From Gibbula magus (taxonomy: Eukaryota; Mollusca; Gastropoda; Trochida; Trochidae), in contig OW388289.1 of NCBI GenBank assembly GCA_936450465.1, forward strand, positions 76,248,593 through 76,312,592: a stretch of 64,000 bases of DNA. Direction: 5' to 3'. The translations under genes and the position numbers were made by a program. Positions 47,735 to 57,469 of this stretch are shown here, piece by piece; the stretch's first letter is position 1, and every line of letters starts with the position of its first letter. The notes under the pieces were generated by a model that saw nothing but the letters and a program-made list of their open reading frames with translations, was not told where the DNA came from and ran no database searches.

Positions 47735-48650
47735 GCTACAGCACCTTTAACATTTTTGCAATTTAAGCAAATATTTAATTCAAGTGCTTTAAGCTCATAA
47801 GGTAGAACACAAATGTTTAGGGAGTGATCTCTATTACTCGCACTCTATATCATTTACTCCAATAAATTCGCTTTCAAATCATGTTAAAAGGCCTTCTGTA
47901 GGTGCTTTATGGAAAAAGCACATCTGTAAATATATCCCATTTCTACCACTCTCCCTTCAACACACAAAAGATAACGAACTCTCTCGAACTAGCCACAGTC
48001 TCTTGCACTCATGATAAACATGCAGATCTCACTTCCAGGTTTCACAGCCAAGGAAAGTGTCTAATACAATGTTTTTAACGTACTTTTTACTCATTTTGTG
48101 TGTGCTTTTATTTGGGCCCGTTTGGATTCTGATAGGATTGGGACCAATAGAATTGCTTTTAACATTTCATGAAAGTCATTAAAGGGGTGCGTATTTTCAT
48201 ATGATAGCCCTTAGTTTTGGGACTAGGGCAATGAAATGAAATGTTTGTCATAGTCTTCTTCCAAAAAATATTTGAGGAGATGTTGAGACCAAAATAAACA
48301 AACTTTAGTATTTTAAACCAATATGTTAAAATTCTGAAAATTCCAGCTTTCTATGCCCACAGTTATCGAAGAATATTTGGCAGTGTAGCGCTTCTGACGG
48401 CGCCCGATGCCCGACGCCCGACGCCCGACGGCCGGACTCCCTAGGTATAAAGATACCACGTCACAAAATGTCAGCTTCACTGTACTGAAGGATATGCTGG
48501 TAACGTACGTAATTAATCAATACTCATAATAACTATCACAATCTCCTGACAGAATATTCAGTTTATATCACGCCTTACAACAGAAAATATGAAAAGGTAA
48601 ACGCTAGATAAAGTACAATTTCAAACTCTCTATAAACATCTAAGTGCGTC
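47735..48650. other. Unannotated DNA with a short GC-rich tandem
   Basis: No gene is seen. At about 48397-48438 the unit GCCCGAC is repeated about four times with variants, a type of tract often found at the end of dispersed molluscan repeats. Confidence 0.4.
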
Positions 48651-48677
48651 TTTAAAACTACATTAGTAACTCTTTTA

Positions 48678-48878
48678 AGTTTGTTTGCGAATGTGGCAAA
48701 TGCCACACATCTATGTCTGGTTTGCGTGACCACAGACAGAAGTGTCTCGGTGTCCCCACTTGTGGTGTGGGCAATGTGACAAGGGGTTTACCTAGAACCC
48801 CGTATAGATCACATGTCTTTAGACATGGTTATGTAAATATATTGATACATCTAGATGTATATAAGCCGTCTTAAGTAG
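48678..48878 (+). other. Possible C2HC zinc-finger exon or relic
   Basis: In the frame starting AAG at 48678 the translation reads FVCECGKCHTSMSGLRDHRQ then KC, and stays open to a stop at 48876-48878. The pattern Cys-x-Cys-x12-His-x3-Cys fits a C2H2/C2HC finger apart from one residue instead of two between the first cysteines. A CTTTTAAG sequence just before it could be a splice acceptor. There is no in-frame ATG near the start. It could be an isolated exon, a transposon-derived relic or chance. Confidence 0.25.
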
Positions 48879-49154
48879 GATGCTGTGATGAGCGTTACTA
48901 GCATCATTCATTGCACAACAAGAGACGTTCCCAACATCTAGACTGGGAGTTACAGCATCCCAGCGTGATTTTAAAATAGCTCATTGTTCAAGATCTGGAA
49001 TTTGATATGCAAATTCAGTGCATCAAATCTGTTTACACGTTCATGTGTGTGCAAAATAAGTCTGATTATATACCTAGAGAAAGCTGTTAATTCTTGTAAA
49101 ATACTTGCGAAGCGATTTTGCCTTCGGCCATATTCATTGATATTGGGATGTTGG

Positions 49155-49260
49155 GCCCATATTTTCGAAGCTGTCTTAGTGCTAAGAAAGTCGTAAGTCA
49201 ATGTTAATGTATGGCACTTACGACTATCTTAGTGCTAAGAGAGCTTCGAAAATATGGGAC
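49155..49260. mobile_element. Foldback element beside the Tc1 relic
   Basis: Imperfect arms of about 44 bp at 49155-49198 and 49216-49260 share CCATATTTTCGAAGCT and CTTAGTGCTAAGA in inverted order. A 17-bp spacer separates them. It is a MITE-like structure with no coding content. Confidence 0.65.
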
Positions 49261-49289
49261 CAGGTGACGTACATGTATGTTACCAGCAC

Positions 49290-49690
49290 CACCCCCGGTA
49301 CAGTGGGTATGTTACAGTTGGAAGCACGTCACGTCCACGTTGCTCGTTTCTTCAACTGCACCCGCACAACGATAACCAGACTGCAAACACGAATGGCAGA
49401 GACAGATGGGACCAGGACCAGCCGAGAGTGGAAGACCCAGGGTAATAACCGCCAACGACGACCGCTACATCCGCGCGATTCACCTAATCAATCGTTTTGT
49501 CACAGTGACGTCATCAGCAGCAACAGCATTACACCGTGTGACCAGACGTCTTCGTGAACATGGCATTCGAGCGTACCGGCCCTTTCGCGGGATGATTCTG
49601 AGCCGACGTGACCGTCACCAATAGGCAAGAAACGTACAGAGGTGGCAGAACAGGAACTGGCAAATAATTTTGTGTACAGATGCAAGCAGG
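49290..49690 (+). pseudogene. Tc1-like transposase relic
   Basis: The first frame reads HVARFFNCTRTTITRLQTRM (about 49335-49400), a Tc1-type helix-turn-helix. After a frameshift near 49400 another frame continues SGRPRVITANDDRYIRAIHL, NRF, then RRLREHGIRAYRPFRGMIL and RRDRHQ to a stop at 49624. Beyond the stop ARNVQRWQNRNWQ and ILCTDASRGS align with the start of the DDE catalytic region. The order and spacing are those of Tc1/mariner transposases, of which roughly the first third remains. Frameshift, stop and truncation make it a relic. Confidence 0.8.
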
Positions 49691-49714
49691 GGTTCCATAA
49701 CAGCGAGCGCTAAA

Positions 49715-49824
49715 TGCTCAATGTAGCGCTCAAGTAGCGCTCAAGTAGCGATTATTCTTTCCTGAACGACACGGTGCAAAACCTCAAAGTTCGCTCGCTT
49801 TGCTACGTAGCGCTACATTGAGCA
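49715..49824. repeat. Inverted repeat with 16-bp perfect arms
   Basis: TGCTCAATGTAGCGCT (49715-49730) is perfectly inverted at 49809-49824. AAGTAGCGCTC is repeated directly inside. It directly follows the transposase relic, so it may belong to the same decayed insertion. Confidence 0.6.
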
Positions 49825-49939
49825 ATCGCGTTCAAGAGAGGTTTAAAAGTAATCGCTAATCACGGCCCAGGTTCCAATTTAACTGACTACCAAGCGAAGG
49901 GTTGCATGTTCGATTCCAGGTTCATGCATTACAAAAATT

Positions 49940-51820
49940 AATTTGTCTATAGTTGTCTAGATATTTTAAGATCCTATCCTATACACCAAGACAAAATACA
50001 TCAGTCTCGAAAAATGTATCATTACTGAAAATGTCTTAACCTAACACCCCTCCTGACTGGGACAGTCAATGCATGACCAGTAGATTCCTAAATAATAATC
50101 AACTGATAAAACAATAGAGAGACGTCATGACCATGGATTAACTCTTTATAAATAACAGATGGAGTGATCATTGAAAGTTGATTGTAGTTTCTTAATACGA
50201 TAAAAATTGATAACATTTACTTTGATACTAAATATATGTCAATAATTTATCTTGATCAGGTGTAATGCTTTTTTGGAACTATTTATCGGAGAAATTTTTC
50301 AAAGAATGTGTTACTGTGTGATCATGTTTAACTTCCTTTTTGCCAAAATGAAATTAAAACATACTATTTTTTTCTATTGAAAACATATACCAATATACAC
50401 CACTGTGAAGTTGAGAATATTTTAGATAAAAACTTCAGAGTTGGAAATTATTAGAATTAATTGTCAGTTTGTGTGTTTGCAATACAAATGAACAATATCA
50501 AAGCCTCATTCAAACTCTTTTGAACGAAGTGAGCTCTCGACCAATAACAATTCTGGAATATGTGTAAATTACAAAGTTGGAAAATATTGAAAAATGAACG
50601 ATGTCAAAGCGTCATTCAAACTCAAATGTGAACAACAAGAGATTGAATAAGGCTTTGACATCGTTGATTTTCCATGGCAAACACACAAACTGACATTGAA
50701 TTCTTAATTAACTCTCACTTTCACTTAATTACTCGGGGTAATTTAATGGTACTCATTTGCAATTGGTACTCAATACGTTCATGTGCTTCTCAAGTCTCTG
50801 AAATTACATGCATTATTTATATACCTAGATGAAGAATGTAAGAAATAATTTAGACAGAAGAAATCGGAGGCTACGCATTAGATAAACAGGCTAGTTTCTG
50901 TAAAGATGGGCTGGGTATACGTGTGTTAGTACCTAGTCGTATGTTAAGTTAATACATATCTGACTTCGTTCGCTAGCAACCTGTTTCTGATAGAGCCTGG
51001 TATTAATCCACAATAGGTGATCATGCGGAACGAGTGAGGTTTTTTCCCAACTGTTAATTATAATAAACGATTCAATTGTCTGATTTAATGACGAGCAAAG
51101 AACTAAGTAAATGTTTTATGTTTTGTGTCACCGTTACATCGTGGTTTATTTTCAGCAGAGCAATTTATTAAGTGACTCTGTCAGACCACTGATCAGATGG
51201 AATGATATAATGAACTGATGGGGAGTCTAGTAGCAGCATATATGTAAACCTTATGCGTTATTAGACATTTATTTAGATAAATGGAAGCTTAAAACTAGCC
51301 TTGACTTAATAATTACAAGCAGGTCAGAGTTAACAGTAAACCATGTGTTATGCTACAAATCCATCAGTATGAAACCATTACCCATTTTTATGAAAATTAG
51401 AAATACTGACCTTATCAATAAACGAAAATAAAGGTTGCTGTTTTGTATAATGGTCCTTTCGTCACTTTACATCAAACGTAAAACCATTCACTCAAAAGAA
51501 ATCTTATCCGAGAAAATAACTCATTAGAAATATGTATTACAAGTTCAGAAAATATGTTTTAAAATAGTTATTAAATGATAACACCTGGAAATGATACTTA
51601 TTACACATAGTTATCTTGACAAAATATATAATACAGAAATATATATTGAACGCTTCTTTTATGAGAATCTTAAAGGTTTATGAACACGTTAAATGATGGT
51701 ATCTAACAATTCCAATGCACAAGTAATGAAGCCACTTAGAGCTTTAAAAACACTTAGCATTGTTATATATGGGTTCATATTATCTGCAATAACATAAATA
51801 CATGCAAGGCCTGTACTTTT
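49940..51820. other. AT-rich stretch without a recognisable gene
   Basis: About 50480-50545 and 50590-50665 show diverged, partly inverted repetition: AACAATATCAAAGCCTCATTCAAACTC, AACGATGTCAAAGCGTCATTCAAACTC, then GCTTTGACATCGTT. Nothing else is seen. Confidence 0.4.
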
Positions 51821-51824
51821 TGGG

Positions 51825-51951
51825 ACAAACAGACAGACAGACATACAGACAGAGACAAAGATACAGACAGAGACAAAGATACAGACATACATACAGACAG
51901 ACAGACAGACAGACAGATAGAGACGGAGATACATACATACAGACAAACATA
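51825..51951. repeat. CAGA/CATA tetranucleotide tract
   Basis: Imperfect ACAG, ACAT and ACAA tetranucleotide repeats. The Cys/Val/Ser-rich open frames on the minus strand arise from the repeat. Confidence 0.9.
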
Positions 51952-51954
51952 ACA

Positions 51955-52430
51955 ACGAGAAAGACCCAAAGCATAAATTAAAGAGAAAGGCTGTGAGAAA
52001 TCGTTTTATTGAGTCTGTTCACATGTATACACTGTTTACATGGCTTCACACAACAGGTATTGTACATAATGAAAACAAGAATCTGTCTTCCATTATTTTC
52101 AACTTGAGGACCGTTTCACGTATCTATTTATTCATTTCGTAAAATATTAACAATTATATGTTGATGATAATTAATTTAATCATTAAAAAGGAGCTATTCT
52201 CAATAGCAATGAAAGTGAAGCATTTTAATTTACTAAAATCATAAAGATTCAGAATTTGGTGTTTATCTATCTGAAATCATTCTTTTACAGGATATATTCT
52301 CAGAAAACTTAGTATATCAAGATATTGGCAGATTGGAATTAGCTTTAAGAGTACAATATATTATTACAAGTACAATAATAGACTTATAATTGTCAGTCAT
52401 AATAGAAATATAGTGATCAGGTTTGGGGTA
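51955..52430. other. Unannotated AT-rich spacer
   Basis: No gene or repeat recognised. Confidence 0.4.
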
Positions 52431-52433
52431 GGC

Positions 52434-52583
52434 TTATTACATTTTACCGCATATTGTGTTACAATTTACCTCACTTTTTAGTAACATTTGACCGCACTCC
52501 CTTATTACAATTTACCGCACTAATCTTTATTTCATTTTACCGCGTTTTTATTACAATTTACCCCATTTATTACATCTTACGTC
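52434..52583. repeat. Degenerate tandem repeat, TTACAATTTACCGCA core
   Basis: Seven diverged units of about 19-25 bp, each containing (A/C)A(T/A)TTTACC(G/C)C(A/G) or a close variant preceded by TTA. The clearest are TTACAATTTACCTCACT and TTACAATTTACCGCACT. Spacers between cores are T-rich and vary in length. Confidence 0.7.
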
Positions 52584-52589
52584 GTAGCT

Positions 52590-53340
52590 TTAAAAGACTT
52601 GTTTATTTTTTGCAAATTGACATTTACCCCAGTGCCATTGGTATAGTTTTTTTTGCCAGTGAGTTTATATTTGTAGCGCTTCACTTCACAAAGTAATTTG
52701 TAGAAATTCTATGGTTAAGTATCCTATTCTTGCGTAACTTCTCATTGCACATGTGACTGTCTATATATTGTTCGATTATGTTCAAGTAATTGAAAGTTAC
52801 TCTGACATTACCTTAACGAGAAAATTAGATCTAAAATACATTGATTCATCACACATGCACATCTTTATGTTCATACATTAATAATGACACTTTCCCTTAA
52901 ATATTTCAGGAATTAAGCAAAGATCTCATACATATACAGGAACATGTGCTTGTTAGTACATGCATTGTTAACATGTATTTAGAATATCAGTTACATCATG
53001 CTCTCAATCTAAATTGAGTATGTACAAACTACTCAAATATCTTAAATTGAATTGGTAACGGAAATTAAATAAGTACCCTTTACACATTAGTATTAGTACA
53101 TTTAAGTACAAAATACCAAGAGAAAATAAGCTAATGTTGGGAACCTTTGAGAAAGGCTTGAGAGAGTGACAAATGGCAACAATGACAGATGCATGACGCG
53201 AAAACAACAAATGATTCTATCTAGATTTCTACATTATTTCAAATAACCATATTGATATAATTTCAAATTAAAATGAAAAGTTGTGAAATTCTGTTTATTA
53301 TATGGTTGCATGTGAAATACCGGGATCTATCAATGAAAAT
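52590..53340. other. Unannotated AT-rich DNA
   Basis: No gene or repeat recognised. Confidence 0.4.
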
Positions 53341-53345
53341 AAACC

Positions 53346-53371
53346 GACGTCATGACATGTTCATGACGTCA
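53346..53371. promoter_or_regulatory. CRE-like palindrome
   Basis: GACGTCATGA and its inverse TCATGACGTC are separated by 5 bp. The right half includes a consensus cAMP-response element TGACGTCA at 53364-53371. No gene start is visible nearby, so a regulatory role is only a possibility. Confidence 0.25.
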
Positions 53372-53471
53372 CATTGTTGCTGAGGCAAAAGGCTCGTTCT
53401 GGAGCCGACTTAACGTATATGCAAGTCGACTTCGATGAATATGCAAGGATTTGGTTATATAATAAATAGAA

Positions 53472-53583
53472 AATTTGTCTTTTCTTGACAAATACAATGT
53501 TTATCTCATCTCGTGAGATAGAAACTTTAAATATTAGCACTCGTGGCTGCGCGTGGTATGGTATTTGTCAAGAAAAGCCAAAT
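53472..53583. mobile_element. Foldback element
   Basis: Arms of about 23 bp at 53472-53495 and 53561-53583 share TTTTCTTGACAAATAC in inverted order. The loop contains ATCTCGTGAGAT and CTCGTGGCTGCGCG. The layout is like the element at 34872-35015. Confidence 0.6.
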
Positions 53584-53589
53584 ATCCTC

Positions 53590-56425
53590 TAATTATTATT
53601 GTTTTTAAGACTGCCCCATGGAAAAGGTATTACACCAGAAAAGTGCGTGATTTTTTTAAAGTTTAATCATTCGGATAATGTAATGGCAAACAAGCTGAGA
53701 ACTTATCTTAATGCCACTCCAAAACAAATCACAAAGATAAATTTTTAAAAATATAAAAAATATTTAACAATCCTATAGCAAATCACAAGTCTGATGTGAA
53801 GTTAAAAGCAATAGTTAATAGTTATTAAAATTTACAAGCGGGTAACGAATAACCGAGCATTGAATTACTAAGATACATGTAGCTAAGTTGTTGTATACCC
53901 ATGTGTGACAGTATCATTATTTCTTCACAACGGGTAGTTATTTACACTAATAGATCATGTATATCTTCGTCGCAGAACAAGGCGGATCTTGAGATTATTA
54001 TTTCAATGTTTTAATATTATAGATCATTGTAGCTCAAACTTATCAGGCTACAGTGAACATTTGACAACATCTGCTTTAATAGTTCAAATGAATATTCTAT
54101 CCTAATAGAGACATTACCTTTTAAGTAGATGTAGTTTAGTGTTAAATTATGATCTACTGTATATTGTAAACATGACAATGAAATATACGCTTTAATAAGA
54201 ATATTTTCAATTTTTTTATGAATTTATAAATTCGTCCGAATCGCTGGCCAACATTGCGTATGGTTTATTGTACTGTGTTCCCCTTGTCGTCTCACATTTT
54301 GTCATCAGTGAATGTTAATGGAATTTTTCTAATTTACATTTTGAGTACTTGTACAATTATCTAAAAGATGACTACAATAATCTGAAATGAATGATAGGTG
54401 AATACACGATCTGAAGTGATCCGCGAGATATCAGGTATTTTATACTTCTCAATTTAATTAAAGTAATTCAATTGACGAGAGCAACCTAGTTAGCATCCTT
54501 ATGAAATATAATACATGAATGTTAAGGTTCTTCAACTTCAGCTACAGGAGTCCCTTGCATTAGCTGAGGTTTATGGCGAGCTACCCGTTTTGTACTGTAA
54601 AACTACCAATTCTATTAATTAAGCACATATTCTAAATTATTGTAATTCATTCAACAGTCATATATTCAACGCTGTATCAAAATACGTATGTCACAAATTT
54701 ATGCTTTTACTGCTTTACATAATGTGTCATTATCTAAAGCACTTACAATGAAATTATACATATCACATAACGTGTAAACTGTATCATCATGCTGATTGCG
54801 TGGTGGTGTTATCTCTAAAAAAAATAATTAAGCAAATGTTTATTGATACACTTATAAAAAATGGACTCACAAGTAGTCACAACTATAGTGAGAGCGACAG
54901 ACGAATAGTGGCCACATTCATTTGCTAAACTCTCCTAATGCAAGGCAGTTACTCAACCAAAACGTAAAGAAAACTATTATTCAACATTTATATTCGGAAA
55001 TGGAAGTAAACAATACATAATTAATTACACATATAATTAACAGCAGTCCTACGACATCGACATGAGTGTGAAGATGGCCATATTGATACATACAATGTAG
55101 CACATTATACAATAAGGGATTGCGTGACCTGGTAGATTAAAATGAAACACTGCAATGCATACGACATATAATAATTACTGTAGTTTATAAGACATATACT
55201 GGAATTTCAAAGTAAATGAAATTCTGTCCGTTTTTGATATATTGGTTCGTATTATCCATATCAAAAATGACATTCTTAAAATATAACAAGGCAGGTACTT
55301 CACGAGGTCTAGAAGTTCCTGTTAATTAAAATAAAATCTGCTATTCTGAAAATGTAAAATACTCCTAGGGCATAAAGCTTTAATAATCAGTTAACTAAAT
55401 TAGTCATAAAATTCACCTCATAAAGGAGACAATGACGAATTAATAAACATTATTGTTAAAAATATTTTTGACTTCAATGTGAAAAGGTATACGTTTTTTT
55501 CAATAGTCAAGAATTAGTCAAGTTTTTTTATAACTTGCAAAACAGATAAAAGCTTTTTATGATTTTTGAAAAAACATTTATCTTGGTTTAGAAATGATGA
55601 AAATCTCTGTTTGACACATGATGGTAAGGACAAAATAACATCTTAAATGTAATGTTTGCAAAACTTGAATGACATTTGTTTCGACATTCTACTGATTTAT
55701 TCTACCCGGGTTTCAAACAAGCATTGTCTTTATCACCTGTTTGCAATTTGTGGATAACGTTTTAGTTAAGTTTATTACAAAATGTAGGAAAACTAGAATA
55801 ACTTTACTCACAAACCAGGCCAACATACAAAACAAGCTTTTACAATTGTGACGACAGTTCAATTATAAAAGTTAACATCACTGACAATTCAATTAACATT
55901 TTAAAATCACGTAACATTTTTTAAACAAATGTATATCCTAAAACAATAGATAACATAAAACAAGTAATTTGATGACGTCATTGAACGTGGGAAAATCAAT
56001 TCAAGAACAGGGAAATGTATAAAAAATGAAAAAAATTCAAATCCCTTTATATATATTTTTTGCAGGAAGAACTTTATACAATTTGTAACTTTGTCATTAA
56101 AGTAATGTGGTAAAGTTAACTTGTAGATTAAAGTTGAAAATACACGGCTTATGCTGTCAAGTTGCATCACTGTCGCCTTGTATATCTGAGCTAGGCTTTT
56201 GACTGGCTGCCACGCACACTGTGACGTGTGTAACATTGAGACTGTTTCAATGCCTTTCTTCAATGACGCAAGTGTAAGCCTCTAAATTATTATGGGAATA
56301 ATTAAATTGATGTCAATAAATAAATGTTTAAACATTGTCGAATTCGAAGGTATTACGAATATTGGAGATTTCCGTTTTCCGAATTCACCAAAACTGCATT
56401 TGATTATCCTCATTGGCCATGGAGT
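53590..56425. other. Long AT-rich stretch, no gene recognised
   Basis: I see no supported feature. The 118-residue minus-strand frame at 55907-56263 shows no motif. Confidence 0.45.
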
Positions 56426-56429
56426 GTGC

Positions 56430-56579
56430 ACAGGGGCGTGTGTCGCTTAGAAACAGCGTTTGAAAGATATACCTATAAAGACCCTACCCTATTACTATAT
56501 TACAATTTTATATAGTATTACTATATTACTAGTTTATATAGTAATAGGGAAGGGTATTCTAAGCGATACACGCTCCTGT
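56430..56579. mobile_element. Nested foldback element
   Basis: Outer arms ACAGGGGCGTGTGTCGCTTA plus GAA (56430-56452) pair with 56557-56579 with two mismatches. Inner arms ACCCTACCCTATTACTATAT (56481-56500) pair with 56536-56555 with one mismatch. The sequence between them is TATA-rich. Confidence 0.65.
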
Positions 56580-56609
56580 CGGAGTCTGTCCACATGGTTT
56601 CAGCTCTCT

Positions 56610-57380
56610 AGGCCCAGTGTTTCTTGAGAAAAAAATCTAAAAAGTGAAAAGTTTACGGACGGACGCACTGATGAACGGAAGGCGAATGGACAGACGGACA
56701 CCGGGCGGTACTATGACTGCGTAAATTATTTTTGTTTTCTCTTAGATATAAATTAAAAGGTGAAAATAAATAATTATTCCGATTAAGAGTCATCTCTTCT
56801 GTTTATGGAATGTAATGATTATGCTCAGTTGAACAAGAATATCTCGGCTAATCTATGTTATATTTTTAATTTTAAATTAAAACTAAAACTAATATTTCGG
56901 ATTGATCCACTCTTTTCTATATATAGACTGACTAATAACAGGAGAAAATCATTACAAGATTACTTTGTATTGACATAAATGCTTTAAATTGATTTGAATG
57001 ACTAGCTTTAGAAGAAAAAACATTCTACAAAATAAAATAAAAAAATCTTGATATTTGATACTAGAGTATTTTGACTCTGTTATCTCGTGGAGATTCCAAA
57101 ACGACGTTGCCTTAAAACGTGTGTTTTTTCAAGGAAAAATATAGTTTCAAATTGTGTTTCGTTGGCTCCCGAAGACATGATATAACTCTGTTTTACTTGT
57201 ACACATAACTCGCGGATAGAAGTATAATTGTATTTTGTATGGTGACGTTTCCCTTGCACGTGAGTTTATTTGATTGACTCTATTTTAGTTATTGAAAGTT
57301 CAAATTGACAGGTCCAGACTATTTGTATAAATAAGATGAGTTGCTTCTCACGTGAAGTAAGGTTATATATAGAAAAGAGT
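56610..57380. other. Repeat fragments, otherwise unannotated
   Basis: Around 56640-56715 is a GGACGGACG/GGACAGACGGAC-rich stretch resembling the end of a common dispersed repeat. At 57060-57200 is a weak third copy of the repeat seen at 24010-24240 and 32170-32330 (GTTGGCTCCCGAAGACATGA, AACTCTGTTT). Confidence 0.35.
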
Positions 57381-57384
57381 AAAC

Positions 57385-57468
57385 ATCAGATGGTTTTGAC
57401 TGGATCAATCTTCTTTAATACAATAAGTATTGTATTAAAGAAGATTGATCCAGTCAAAACCATCTGAT
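57385..57468. repeat. Perfect 41-bp inverted repeat with 2-bp spacer
   Basis: 57385-57425 and 57428-57468 are exact reverse complements separated by AG. Each arm contains TGGATCAATCTTCTTTAAT, close to the TGGATAACAACTTCTTTAAT block in the elements at 33109 and 3024. It is therefore probably a minimal or derived member of that family. Confidence 0.9.
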
Positions 57469-57469
57469 C

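Noticed and set aside
49880..49935. tRNA-like stretch with TTCGATTCC (B-box-like)
   Set aside because: No cloverleaf can be folded from the flanks and the T-arm does not pair. At most it is a worn tRNA-derived repeat.
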